Shown piece after piece: positions 28,681-40,739 of a stretch of DNA of 64,000 nt. Origin of the DNA: Hamiltosporidium tvaerminnensis (Eukaryota; Microsporidia; Dubosqiidae); assembly GCA_022605425.2 (NCBI GenBank), contig CM061252.1:372001-436000 (forward strand), read 5' to 3'. The notes under the pieces are model-generated. The model had not been told where the DNA came from, searched no databases, and saw only the letters and a list, made by a program, of their open reading frames with translations. The position numbers and the translations under genes were made by a program. The stretch's first letter is position 1, and the number at the start of each line of letters is the position of its first letter.

Positions 28681-29942
28681 TATAAAGGTTATAAACCAGC
28701 ATAAACTCAACATTTATAATGCAATAGATATATGCTTTACAAATAATTTTTTTACAATTTTAACAGAAAGTTTTGCGTTATATCAATGTATTAAAAACTA
28801 AAAACATTAAAAATCAGTTTTTGTTCTTAATATAATCTCTTATGCAAAATAAAGATTGAGAATTTTAAAGAAACATGCAAAAAATGTTATCAAAAATTAA
28901 AGTACAAGAATAATCCCAATTGAAAAAAATTATATAAATTTAAATTTTCAAATAGTTCCTGTCCTAGAAATACCAGATAATACACTTCGATATTATATAA
29001 GATTATACTAAAATAATTAGAACGAAGTATGATCTCGGATAAAACTTGCTTTTCTGTTTGATTATATGAAAAATCATTAGTGAATGTGAGAATCATTAGT
29101 CAAATATTTAATATAATCTTCTGTTTGTAAAAATGTATAATAACCATTATATTTCTAGACTTTTACATTGATTTTCATGTTAAGAAAAATTACAAATTGT
29201 TTTTTTCCTTTACTATTATATATAGCTAACCGATTAATAAAGTTAATTTATTGGTAAAAAATTTAAACTAGCAATCACATGTAGCTATAATGCTATGCGT
29301 CAATCCTTTGTTATATTTAAATTTACTATATAGAAATGCATTCTCTATAGAATATGTGTAATATTTTATATTCTTAGAAAGACAATAATTCATTTTGTAT
29401 ATAAGCTTCTTTAATAATCTTTTTTTCGAAAACCTCCATAGTAAAATTATAGTGTTTTTATGCCGGTTAAATTTGTGATTCTTGTATTAAAATATCTTCT
29501 GTTCTTTGAAAAATAATCAAAAAAAAAATCAAAAATTACATGTATGGCTATGTTTGATTTATATGTATTTCTTCCTGGTGTAAAAATCTAAACAAGAGCA
29601 TGCATATTTTGTTATATTTCTAATAATATTACTTTTCTATAAGTGTGGAAAATCGTCGAATCTATTATTTTTTTCAACACATAAGAACTAATTAATACTT
29701 ATTTATAAATTATAATCAAAATTGATGAATATATTTTAAAAAATTGGATAAGTATTTTAATTAATAGAAATTATGTGTATTTAAAACAGTTACTAATAAA
29801 ATCATGAAATAAATCGCGGTCTTTCGAATATTTGAAACCGCAGACGTAAAATTACAAAATGTTTGGATAAAAAAAAACATAATACGTTTTAACTCTACAT
29901 TGAAAAATAACATTCTAGTCTTACGGCTGAAATATTTACAAA

Positions 29943-30188
29943 TAAATATATTTACAAAATCACACTCTGGATTTTTAGGTTTTGATTGAGATGGCTAAAG
30001 AGATATATAAATCTATTTAGTTCTAAAATCGTGTTCCTCCAATGATGAAAAAAGTATTGAAGGAATGCTTTTCGCGATCAGAACCTTGTAAAAGTGTCTT
30101 ATCGGTGTTTATCAAGCACGTAATAACCATTCAAAATCTAAATGTAATTAAGTATTTTTATCTAGCGCATTTCTTCAGTAAGTTTTAA
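29943..30188 (+). pseudogene. possible decayed coding island
   Basis: Forward frame with three stops in its first half and then an open 48-codon stretch from ATG at 30,042 (MMKKVLKECFSRSEP..., FIKHVITIQNLNVIKYF) to TAA. The frame before the stops also looks coherent (QNHTLDF, VLIEMAKEIYKSI). GC is higher than nearby. No family is recognised; it could be a relic or chance. Confidence 0.25.
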
Positions 30189-32020
30189 AATGCTAAAATA
30201 TAGTTTAAGATATTATTTCTGTTATTTAAACAATCGCTATTTAATTATGTAACGAAGATAATAAGAACTTCACTAAACAATTTAAATATTAGAAAAAATA
30301 ATGGTTGTACATTTTTTTATAAAGCCTGTTTCTATAGCGTATAATATGAATTTCTTATGTTTCGCAATCATTATTTTCCAAGGAAAAAAATATTTTAAAG
30401 TCTTTCTAGAATAAACTCAGTAAAGTTTTAGAAGAGTATATTAATTTATTTTTATTTGCTAAAATATTTATATAATTGTTTAACCTAGTATGCAAAATTA
30501 CGGTATTAAACAAAAAAAATTGGTGGCTTGCGTTCTGAGAACGAAAGATTTTATTTTTCATACATAATTTAATTATATAATATAGGAAATCTTATGTTAT
30601 CGAAATAAACAACACATTGAAAATGATTCTTTGCATTACGAAAGTCCTCATTAAAAAATATTTGCAAGATCCCTCAAAGAACATATGCATGAATGTACTG
30701 TATACAGAAATAATCGAAGTAACCATATTAGTTGTAAAAAAATATTTGTAACAGTTAACTACCTAAAATATCATATTATCTATTGTCGATAAATTTATGT
30801 TGATTCAAGTAACCGTTATTTTGGGTATTATCTCACATTTTGATTTTTAAATCAAAGTACACATATTTTTTGCAAAAATTATTAAATTATCACGTTTCTT
30901 AAATTAAAAGAACATAAAATGAAAATTTAACATTTTCTAAAGTCTAAAAAACTCTAAAAATAAAATATTCTAACGAGGAAAAAAATTAAATTAGAATTGG
31001 AAGAACGAACAACTTACTAATGTTGATGTTAAAATTTACACTAAATTTATTATTTCATCCTAAATAATTTGTTACTAGGAAAATCTAATTTTTAATTTAT
31101 ATAAACCTTACACTAGGTTTGCTTTTAGTATATTAACCTAATTCATAATAAATAAAACAATTAGAATCATATTTGATTCTTATAGGTAAGAGCATTAAAA
31201 AAATTAAAGATCTAAAAGGGATTTTAAATGCGCTTTAGAATTTATTTTATAATTAAAACTAAAAAATTCGCGCTTGTTTAATTCTAAAAGAAATTTAAAC
31301 AGAATTCTGCCTATAATATTGCACAAATATTAGTCTATTTATTATGCAAATTTAACTGAGACTCGTTATAACTTAAGTAAAAATAGTTTAAAAACATAAT
31401 TTTTTGTTTTCAGCGATTTAGAACGATTTTATGTCCGTATCTCATAAAATAATTTCAATGTAAATACTTTTAAAAATTGATATATGCCTAATGAAGTCTA
31501 AATAACTGAATTGCAAGCGGCATTTAATACTAAGCAATGAAATTTTATAGTGCGAAACTCATTTCAATATAATATATGATTGGAAAAAATGACAAGAGAT
31601 AATTCTTTATTGGAATATGTAAGCTTTGATCTAACACTCATAAGATAATTCCTTTTTGTAAAAAAATAATTTTTCAAATACACTGTAATTTTAATTCAGA
31701 CGTGATGCCAAGTTAAAACAGCTCTATAACTTTGACTTTTCGTTTTATTTACTACAACCAAATTACGCATTAAATCCTGGTAATTATATTCTGATGGGTT
31801 GATTCAGTACCTATGAACAATAACTCTTTTCTAATATAAGTTTCTTATATAATACACTGGGTGTAATAAGCGTATCTCACCTCGAGTTTTCTGTTTTTTA
31901 AATGGAAGCGAACTATTTGAGCACCCTCTTTGGTTTATGATTTGAGTATCTATCTACAAAAATATGATTATTTTGCGTAGATGCTAGATTTAAGAATTTT
32001 AATATAATTACTTTATTTAA

Positions 32021-32735
32021 AAGTATCACATCTTTTTTAAAACAGTGGCAAGTGTTATATTTGTTTTCATGACATTAACGCAGTTCTAGGTTTAACATAA
32101 ATGACTGCTACCCCAACACTCTATCAGCATCCCCTGCGATACCTAAATCTCAAAGGCTTTCATCTACCAGGTTTCTAGAACCTAATTAATAGGCGAGGAA
32201 GTTGCTCGGAGTTCGTTAAGTCCTGTTGCATGGAGTGTGATCGAAGGCCGAAGCCCTCCCTGGGCTCCCCCAAGACTATGCAGCATTCCCCTTACTCTAC
32301 ACTTTCTGAACCCAATAAACTTCTAGCTAAGATATATTAAAGAGACTTACATAAAGTCCAGCTAGACAGTGCAATGCCATACCAACAGTATAACCTCTTT
32401 CTTATCTCGTGGATTTAAAGGGGTTTTATTTTTATATCTCCTAGGTACTAATTCTTCTAACCCGAGTGAGCAAGGCTGGGTTTCCATGCTTTTACATGAC
32501 AATTACCTACATGTTCAGCTGCGGTCTGCAATCTGGTTACATAAAAAACTATAAATAAATTTGTAGAAAAAGTTTCTCAATTTCTTATACCGTTCCTCCT
32601 CATAACAACTCCCAATGAACAACCGAAGATTTAGTGTAGTTTTATTCCCACCAAAAATCAAACAATTATATTTACACCAGTTTCAGACACTCATTGCCAA
32701 GCAGAAAGTTTTTTATGTGGTTATCCGCCCTCCAC
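32021..32735 (-). repeat. 0.7-kb dispersed repeat, copy B
   Basis: Complete minus-strand copy from GTGGAGGGCGGATAACC (high end) to the AAGATGTGATAC end (low end). Its element-3' half is nearly identical to copy C over about 350 bases, while its 5' half differs from C at many sites. The short frame found in copies A, C and D is broken here by a small deletion and a stop. No family gene lies just upstream of it; instead a SINE-like element follows at 32.86 kb. Confidence 0.9.
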
Positions 32736-32861
32736 CATTAATATAATTACAAATATAACCAAAAATTATGAACGTATGCTATAAATTTTTTTCTTTGGCT
32801 TCGCATTATGAACTCTTCTTTAACATTATTATGTTATTATCACGAACGCTAGATTCGTAAA

Positions 32862-33094
32862 CCATCTTCATCAGCCCCAAAGCCCTACACGAGCCTTGAT
32901 CGCCTTGAATAATACCGCCTGCTGATATTTTTCTTGTGGGGTTGTTTACCCTTTCGGGTTTCAAAACAAGGTGGTTTTAAGAGGTTGATTTATAATTCTA
33001 CGCTCCACCTTAACATAGAGGAGCGATCCCTTTTGTTCACTTCTTTTGACAAGCAGAGGATACACCAAGCCAAATCTGCTGCTGATGGTAGGAA
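32862..33094 (-). mobile_element. SINE-like element, copy 5
   Basis: Minus-strand copy between repeats B and C. Read on the minus strand it starts near TCCTACCATCAGCAGCAGAT, has TTGGCTTGGTGTATCCTCTG and GGGTAAACAACCCC, and ends GGCTCGTGTAGGGCTTTGG and then GATGAAGATGG, with the tail degenerate. The open frames inside it (for example 32,934-33,122) are not shared with other copies and are not genes. Confidence 0.75.
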
Positions 33095-33917
33095 AATAAA
33101 TCAAAGTATGGCAATGTATTAGTATTAGATATCTTTTACATATTGAAAAGCCAATTTGGGTTCCGCCTCAAAGCTTTCATAGTTTTTTTATGTAAATATT
33201 GTCTAGATGAAAAACGCCGCATTTGAATTTTTTATACGTAGCTTTGTTTAGAAATATATATTCCCAGAGCTATAGCAGTTTGACATCAGACATTATATCA
33301 ATAAGAAATCATAAAGATATCCGAATTAAAATCTGGTGGTGCTTTGAAATAAATTCATATAAAACTTTTAAAAAAAAACATAGTTCTATATTGATACCTA
33401 TTTTTTTGTAGTTTTTTTAGCATCATTTTTTGATTTTTCTATCGAAATGCTTTAGGATTTTTGCTCATTCCAGCATTCGTCAGATATATTAAACCACTGT
33501 TAAAACATGAAGATTTAATTTAAAATCTTTTCTAAAAAAAATTTGGCTAACTATAAAACGAAAATATTAAACCAAATGTTGCCAAGGCACTATTTTGGTT
33601 TGAACTTAGCCTTTTGGTTTTATGTTTAAAATTTCTGCAAGTAATGCTCACAACATCATTGTTGCTTATTCATTCAGCGCTAAATATAAGAGGTATATAT
33701 TTGGCTAATTTATAGCTTAAACTTTAGAATAATAATAACGACGTTTATAAACAAATGACTTGTTGCTTAAGCTTCTTATTTCAGTGATGTCAAATTGAGC
33801 AAAATATAATAAAAATATCATTTGTTTGTTCAATCTAATAGTTAAATTCTTTGACAGAACAATATTAAAGAATTTCTATATACAGTAGACAAGAAAGAAA
33901 TAGTACTTTTTTTTATA
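33095..33917. other. AT-rich spacer
   Basis: About 0.8 kb between a SINE-like element and repeat C. I see no gene or repeat, and no remains of a secreted-family gene that would pair with repeat B. Confidence 0.5.
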
Positions 33918-34630
33918 AGAATCACATCTTTTTAAAAGTAGTGGCAAGTGTTATATTTGTTTTCATGACATTAACGCAGTTCTAGGTTTAACATAAATGA
34001 CTGCTACCCCAACACTCTATCAGCATCCCCTGCGATACCTAAATCTCAAAGGCTTTCATCTACCAGGTTTCTAGAACCTAATTAATAGGCGAGGAAGTTG
34101 CTCGGAGTTCGTTAAGTCCTGTTGCATGGAGTGTGATCGAAGGCCGAAGCCCTCCCTGGGCTCCCCCAAGACTATGCAGCATTCCCCTTACTCTACACTT
34201 TCTGAACCCAATAAACTTCTAGCTAAGATATATTAAAGAGACTTACATAAAGTCCAGCTAGACAGTGCAATGCCATACCAACAGTATAACCTCCTTCTTA
34301 TCTCGTGGATTTAAAGGGGTTTATTTTATATCTCCCAGGCGCTAAGTCTTCTAACCCGAGTGAGCAAGGCTGGGTTTCCATGCTTTTACATGACAATTAC
34401 CTACATGTTCAGCTGCGGTCTGCAATCTGTTTACATAAAAAACTATAAATAAATTCGTAGAAAAAGTTTCTCCGTTTCTTAGACCTCTCCTCCTCATAAC
34501 AACTCCCATGGAACAACCGAAGATGTAGTGTGGTTGTATTCCCACCAAAAATTCAAACAATGATCTTCACACCAGTTTCACACACACATTGCCAAGCAGA
34601 AAGTTTTTTATGTGGTAATCCTTCCTCCGC
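33918..34630 (-). repeat. 0.7-kb dispersed repeat, copy C
   Basis: Complete copy lying ~185 bases beyond the stop codon of gene 1, same strand. It carries the short frame (34,351-34,560, 69 codons: HYIFGCSMGVV..., GETFSTNLFIVFYV...) and the UUCG hairpin (34,139-34,153). Its element-5' end matches copy D (shared ATGGAACAACCGAAGATGTA and flank), whereas its 3' half matches copy B almost perfectly, so it looks mosaic. Confidence 0.92.
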
Positions 34631-34814
34631 ATCAAATTTAGAAAAGGGATTAATTTTTTATATTTGTTCTGTCTATTTTGATTTAAATGATATTTGACTA
34701 ACTTATAAGAGAATGGTCATAAAGACCAAATCATCTAAATAAATATTTTTTATACTGTGAAAAGGGTAAATAAAATTGTTTATAACTAATATTTTAATGA
34801 AATTTAGAAACCAA

Positions 34815-36462
34815 CTACTCTTTAATAGTTGTAACCTCAATACTTAATAGGTTTTCAAGGTTAAAAGTATCGGTTATGCTTTTTATTTTAAATAAAATGC
34901 ATTTCAAAAAGAAGTCACGACATTTCTCCATTTCTTCTTGATCAATTAAGAATATTTTAGTTTTTCCTTTCAGATCTTTCAAAAATTTGGAATATATTTC
35001 TCGGAAAGAATCTAACGAAATATCAAAGGCGTAAATGATCAATTCACCTCTGAAAAGCTTTGATTTCACATAAACTTTGTATATCTCTTGCAAAAAACCC
35101 ACCCAAATATTTCCGTTAGATGATGTTTTTTTGATTATTTTCTCTGTATTGTCCGAAATAGATTCGTATACTTTTCTAATGATTTCACATAAATTATGTT
35201 TATTCTTAGAATTTATTAACTGTTCAGAATAATTCAATAAAAACTCGGGCAAAAAAGGCTTCAAATCGATAAAAGAAATATGAACTACTCGACTTTTATC
35301 AAATATGCCCGCAAAATCTATAAAATGACTTTTAATTTTTTGGGAAAACCCTTATGCCGATATATAATATACTTTCTGAAAGCAAAAATACCGGTTGAAA
35401 CATTTTGAATTCATCCGAAAGAATCGTAGAGAAAAGGAAAGTATGGTTTGACTTTTCTTTTTCTAAACATGTACGAATTTCTGCTGTTCTTGAGCAAAAT
35501 ACGGAAAAGAATTCCATATACTGTGAAGATGTATATTCCTTTAAGAATGGTTCAAAAATATTATCAAGATTATCATTATATTCCAATTTTTGTTACCTAG
35601 ATTGTAATCTTTTATAAACATTGTTTTTTTCTTTCTCTTCTGCTATGCATTCATCCTTTGTTTTTCCAAAAAAGTTAAAGTATAAGTCTTTCTTGGATTT
35701 TATATATAAAAGCTGATAGAATTTAGAAATAAAAATTTCCCCACAATATAATAAAAAAAACCTGGATTTTATAACTTCAATTATATTTAGAACATTTGCC
35801 TCTTTTTTATTATCTTCAACTGCTTTAGCTAATTCCTTCTTATTTTCAGCTTTAAATTTATCACATAACTTGTTCATTTCTTGAGCCAGAACCTTGTAAC
35901 TATCATTTAAAATCATGGAATTGTTGTCGTCACATTGTTTAGCTTTAGAAAATTTATTTTCTAATAAACATTTCAACTTTTCAATTACTAGCGAGCTAAA
36001 CTTAGAAATTACTTTATCGACAAATTCGTCTCTTTTTATCTTTTCCTTTAATAAATACTCTTTGGTTTGTTTATTGACATCTTCAATAAACTTATCTGCA
36101 TTGAGAAAATCAATTGTATCAAAGATGGATTCTTTAACAAGTCTAAATCCGGGTTCAACAATAAAATAAAAATCAAAAAAATCTTGCAGCGAATTCGTAG
36201 TAATAAAACGAAAATTTTTAGTTTTCGGTTGCATGGATGGGTTTACGAAATTACTCATACAATCTGGTGTAAAAGCTTCTATCAGAGACTTTTTTAAATC
36301 TTCTTCCCATTCCTTCGTTAGTTCACTTCCTTTCTTCCTCGTTCCGTAAACAATTCTGCCCATCAGATGCATCGTAATCCAACTGACATTAATATTCGAA
36401 ATACAATTGGTATAAGATATCATCAAAGATACTAAACCTATTATGAACAATGTTCTCCTCAT
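34815..36462 (-). pseudogene. secreted family gene 1, recently broken
   Basis: Close paralogue of gene 2 over its full ~549 codons: N-terminal signal peptide (MRRTLFIIGLVSLMISYTNC), the block SLQDFFDFYFIVEPGFRLV, FFGKTKDECIAEEKEKNN, and the C-terminal DQEEMEKCRDFFLKC ending TTIKE. Two lesions break it. An in-frame TAA lies right after YKRLQSR (35,593-35,595), where gene 2 has an ATG-AAA pair. A one-base insertion in the ATAAGGG run near 35,352 shifts the frame; gene 2 has ATAGGG. Outside these, both halves stay open, so loss is recent or the reads carry errors. Function is unknown; the product would be secreted. A truncated 289-residue secreted protein could still be made. Confidence 0.88.
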
Positions 36463-36500
36463 ATAAATTTTCTATTGAAAGAATATTTATATAGTTTTAT
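36463..36500 (-). promoter_or_regulatory. start-proximal promoter of gene 1
   Basis: Directly upstream of the ATG lies AAATTT (3-8 bases before the start), and about 20-30 bases upstream lies TATATAAATAT. The same arrangement precedes genes 2, 3 and 4. Short leaders with an AAATTT-type motif are known in Microsporidia. The role as a promoter is inference. Confidence 0.5.
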
Positions 36501-39500
36501 TTTTAAAACAACTTTCTATTTTGGGTTAATTATAAAGAGGCTAGAAATAGAAAATTTAATAACATATTTCCATTCTTGTAGAATGCTTTATAAATTTACA
36601 TCGATTAAAAGGTGAATATTTGAAATAAGATATTGTGTATTAGATATTTTTTTAATATTTAATTTAATTAACAGTTTTTACGAGTAACCGCCTATGTTCT
36701 CAAAAATCTTCTTTAATATTTTGTTTTTTTCAAATTAAATAAATGTCTTATAGCTGTGGGGATATAACATTAACAGGCAGTAAAAAGAATCTATTTTGGC
36801 ATAAATTGGTGTTAAATATTATCTTTAATACAAAATGATGTTAATGGATAGAAATTTAAAAAAAAGAGAACATAGTAAAGATTTTTTGAAAGCGCTCAAA
36901 GGAACAAGAACCAATTTTTAATTAAAAATTTTTTTAAGTTGATAATATTTGAAGCTACAATTATAAAGTAACATATAGTAAAACCTTTTTTTTTCAACTT
37001 AAAGTACAGAATTACTGTAGTGTTCTATAATAAATTTTAATATTTAAAAATATAGTTGTGAATCCGTTCAGACAAAAAAAATTCATTCTTAAAAATAATA
37101 GATTAATTACCAATTTATGCGATAATCGAAAATGCTTTGGGATTGCTAAACAATTATAATACAAATAAGATTTTTTTGATATCTTAAATAGCTAATAAGA
37201 AATTTCCAATTGAAAATTGATATTCTGACTAATTTATTAATTATATTTGACATTCCCAACTGTATATTACAATTTAAATTATATGGCACTTTACATTGTA
37301 CACGAAGAGTATACTAGATATAAATTCTTCTTTGAAAGTAAAATTATTTGAAAGAATTATTTAAAAAATTAGAAAACAAAAATATTTATTGAAATCTCCA
37401 AAAAATGTAAATTTAGACATATTTTTTATAGAGAAGCTTTTAAATATTTTGAATTGTATACGAAATGTATGTAGATATAGTAAACAGAAAAAATTTAAAT
37501 GCAGAATACTTAAACTAGATAGTAGATTTATAAATCTGCTAATCAAATTTATCAAATTGAAATTACAGCTTCATAAACAAATCACGATTCTTGTTATAAA
37601 TATTAGAAAAAAATCGAATAACTAAATTATAGTACATTTTGGATGACATAGTATGAGGGTAAAAAAAATCAATTCAATTCTAAATTGGTGTTTACATAAC
37701 TGTAATCCTTAGTTGCAAGTAAAAAGTGAATCACAATCGTCAAAATTTTAAGAAGCATTAAATGCGAAAAAAAGTTTTAAAAATTTATGAAATTAAAAGT
37801 AAAAACAATATAAAAAGATTGAAGGCTTAAAAAATGAATTACTATACATTATATTTGCTTAAATTTTAAAGTTAACTAAATGTGATTTCTAGTCTTTATT
37901 GGGATTTTACTTTCAGCGAGAATCAATGAATTGGCGATACGGCTTTTATTGTCTATGATTAAACGCATGTCTTTAAATTTAGCTTTACAAAGACATAGAT
38001 TGAATTAAGAGAAATTTAAAAATGATAACGAACAACTTATAAATATGAATTATATTTATATGCGGAGCAATCAACCCATGTTATGTTATTATATTAGTGC
38101 ATTCAGTATCATATGTTTTTTAATCGCTTTGAGATTTTATAGCTATGAAATATTTCTAAAATCTTGAACATTTCATTTAATATTCTAACATAGTGCAAAA
38201 CATAAATTTTGACTATTGTTTTTTTCCTTTGCGCAAATCATAATGATGATGAACAGATAGACAAAGATTGGAAGTCAATAAAGTCTAAAACGATGTCTAA
38301 AGGGTTATAAAAACATTTCACCTCTTAGGCAGCCAACTTACTTATAAATCTTTATAAAAATCATTTGCAGCTAGAATAGCGAATAGGACTTAATTCAGCA
38401 GAATTTTCTAATTCTTATAAAAATTGAAAAAATTAGTAAGATTTAGACAATTTGCTTGTGTATATGTTAATGAAGTAAAAAATATCTAACCCGGTTATAA
38501 ATAATAGAACTTTATTCCTTTCACCGTCGCGGTCTTTATATGAAAAATAGACTAATATTGGAAAATGAAACTACGAACACAAAGATTAAACGTTACAACG
38601 AAGCAATTTTCTTATCTCGAATTGTGATCTAATTAGAGCATTTATAGATACTCATTTCGAAAATTCGTAAGAAACTTTTTTAAGAATCGAATATATAGCT
38701 GAATCAGGCTTTTAGAAGATCTAATAATATTTTTGACCTGTTGAATTTTTTTCCGAACTAAACAAAACACTAGATCAAAACAAAGCAGAATTTCTGTTTG
38801 AATTTAAATTTTTAATATATATATTTAGTTTTGCTTATCTAAATTCAAAAAAAAGGATACAGACAAAGTTATAGCAAGGGTTAATTTGAAATATAGAACT
38901 TTAACTAAACGAAAATAATTACAGAAAATATTGTCTAAAGGCGATTTATGACGCTTTATTTGCCTAATTAATATATTTTTATTTATATTAACATAAAAAT
39001 TGCAATAATTGTTTAAAGTAAAAAAAATTTTTTACACGATAAATAAATATATTATATACCAATTCGCCTATAATAAGTAAATTTTAGAACAAAAGCTAAT
39101 AGATTTATGTAGAGATTATATATTGATTTGATTCTTATAATGTGCAGAATTCAAATAATTGTAGTCTTCACAAATATTTTATCTTACGTTGAAATTTTTT
39201 CCCATATTTATATAATATTTACACTTTAAAAATACAATTTTTAAAACATAATTAACTACATACACGATAAACAGACCTATGAAAAAGAATAAGATAACAC
39301 ATTAATTAGCTGGAATATGTTTTAATAGTAACTTTTCGTGTATAAACTCCCTGATTTTACTTGGTAGTATTTTTTGAGAAAATATGGTGCTTTCTTTAAG
39401 GTTTACAGTTTAGGAATCTTAAAAGCCAATTTAGTTATAATTCGGAAATAATGCAAGATTTTTTTGCTATTTTGTCACCCATTACTACAGCGATAAAATT

Positions 39501-40739
39501 TCTTAAATTTAATGAAAAGTGTTTTTCGTTTATGAAATACCTCTTTTGTAATCACAGTGAAACAAAGTATTGTTTTAAAATTAAAAGATATATTTACCTA
39601 TTAAATTGCAAAAAAAAATTCATTTAGTTGAAAAAATGCGATTAAGATATGTTTTAAAGAGAAAGGTATTATAATAAAAGGTGGGTGATTCACTGCTTGG
39701 CATTTCGCCATATTTTTGTGCTTAGAATCACTTCTACTTTCTCTTTCTCAATTTTTTTTCAAATTTATCTTGTGTATTTAAATGAAGCATTAATTTAAGT
39801 TTCGCTATCCTAATTCGGATTTCAATTATTTTTAGAATCAAAAAACCAACATATTTTTCATGTAAATGTGTGAGGTGTGCGGGTTAAATATGCATATCTG
39901 CTATTTCTATTTAGTTTTTGACATTTTTAAATCTTAGTTGCTTTGAGTAGATATTAATCTTTTTTTGTTAATAAAAAAACCAAATAGTGTATCAAACAGG
40001 TACTAATGAGGCAAGTTGACGTTGTTTTACAGTGTTAAATGCTTTTAGATAAACTTTGGTAACCAAATGTACAAATTACGATCAGATACATTATTAATAA
40101 ACCCTTTTTGTAGTTTAGGCATATAAAATTAATTTACAGACCTCTAAATAACTTTATTCAATTTTAGATCTTCTTGGTAGTAAATACATTATTTGATTGC
40201 CTCTAGTGCATAATATTCTATTTAGTTGGCAAAAAAAAAGATAAATAAAACAACATATTAGGCTTTGAAATTATCATTTGTTATCTATTATATTTTTTTT
40301 ATCACATAGTTTATTACAACTTTTACATTTCCATGGAATTTTTTTTATAAAGAATTATTTATTGAATGAAATGTTTATGAAGTGAAATAGCTTCTAAATT
40401 TCATTCATTTCCTCGCATTAGAGAATTTAAGCTGTCGGTTCCTGGATTCACGGTTACAATAAAAAACACAATGGCAAATGCCAGAGCTTATTCTTTAATT
40501 CTGATAGAATTTTTTTTGAAAGTTTTATTGGTTCTATAGAGGTTTTCTAAAACTAAAAAGAAAAGATGAATTTGTGAATAAAATTTTGGAATCACTTTTC
40601 TAAATTCGTTATTTAGTTTTATGATATATGAGAAGCTTTGTTATGATTCATAGCTTTTTAAATGGCTTTTAACAAAACTCCGAAATCTCTTCTGTTTTTT
40701 TCACGCTTTAGAACTTATCTAGTTAACGCGTGTTTGACA

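Larger units (their letters stand above)
21256..32020. other. AT-rich gene desert with relics
   Basis: More than 10 kb without an intact gene. Two islands with partly open, protein-like frames lie at 28.27-29.1 kb (minus) and 29.94-30.19 kb (plus). The rest is AT-rich with homopolymer runs. Confidence 0.55.
33918..36520 (-). repeat. segmental duplication, unit 1 (repeat C + gene 1)
   Basis: This block matches 48,513-51,128 in the same orientation: repeat, ~180-base shared spacer, family gene, and ~55 bases of 5' flank. Similarity stops near 36,520, where the flank of gene 1 departs from the longer upstream region that genes 2, 3 and 4 share. Confidence 0.88.

Noticed and set aside
32369-33122. 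Forward ORFs inside repeat B and SINE-like copy 5.
   Set aside because: They lie antisense to or within repeats and are not conserved in the other copies.
33918-34630. 0.7-kb repeat as solo LTR.
   Set aside because: It does not begin TG and end CA, no target duplication is seen, and no gag/pol remnant with paired copies occurs.
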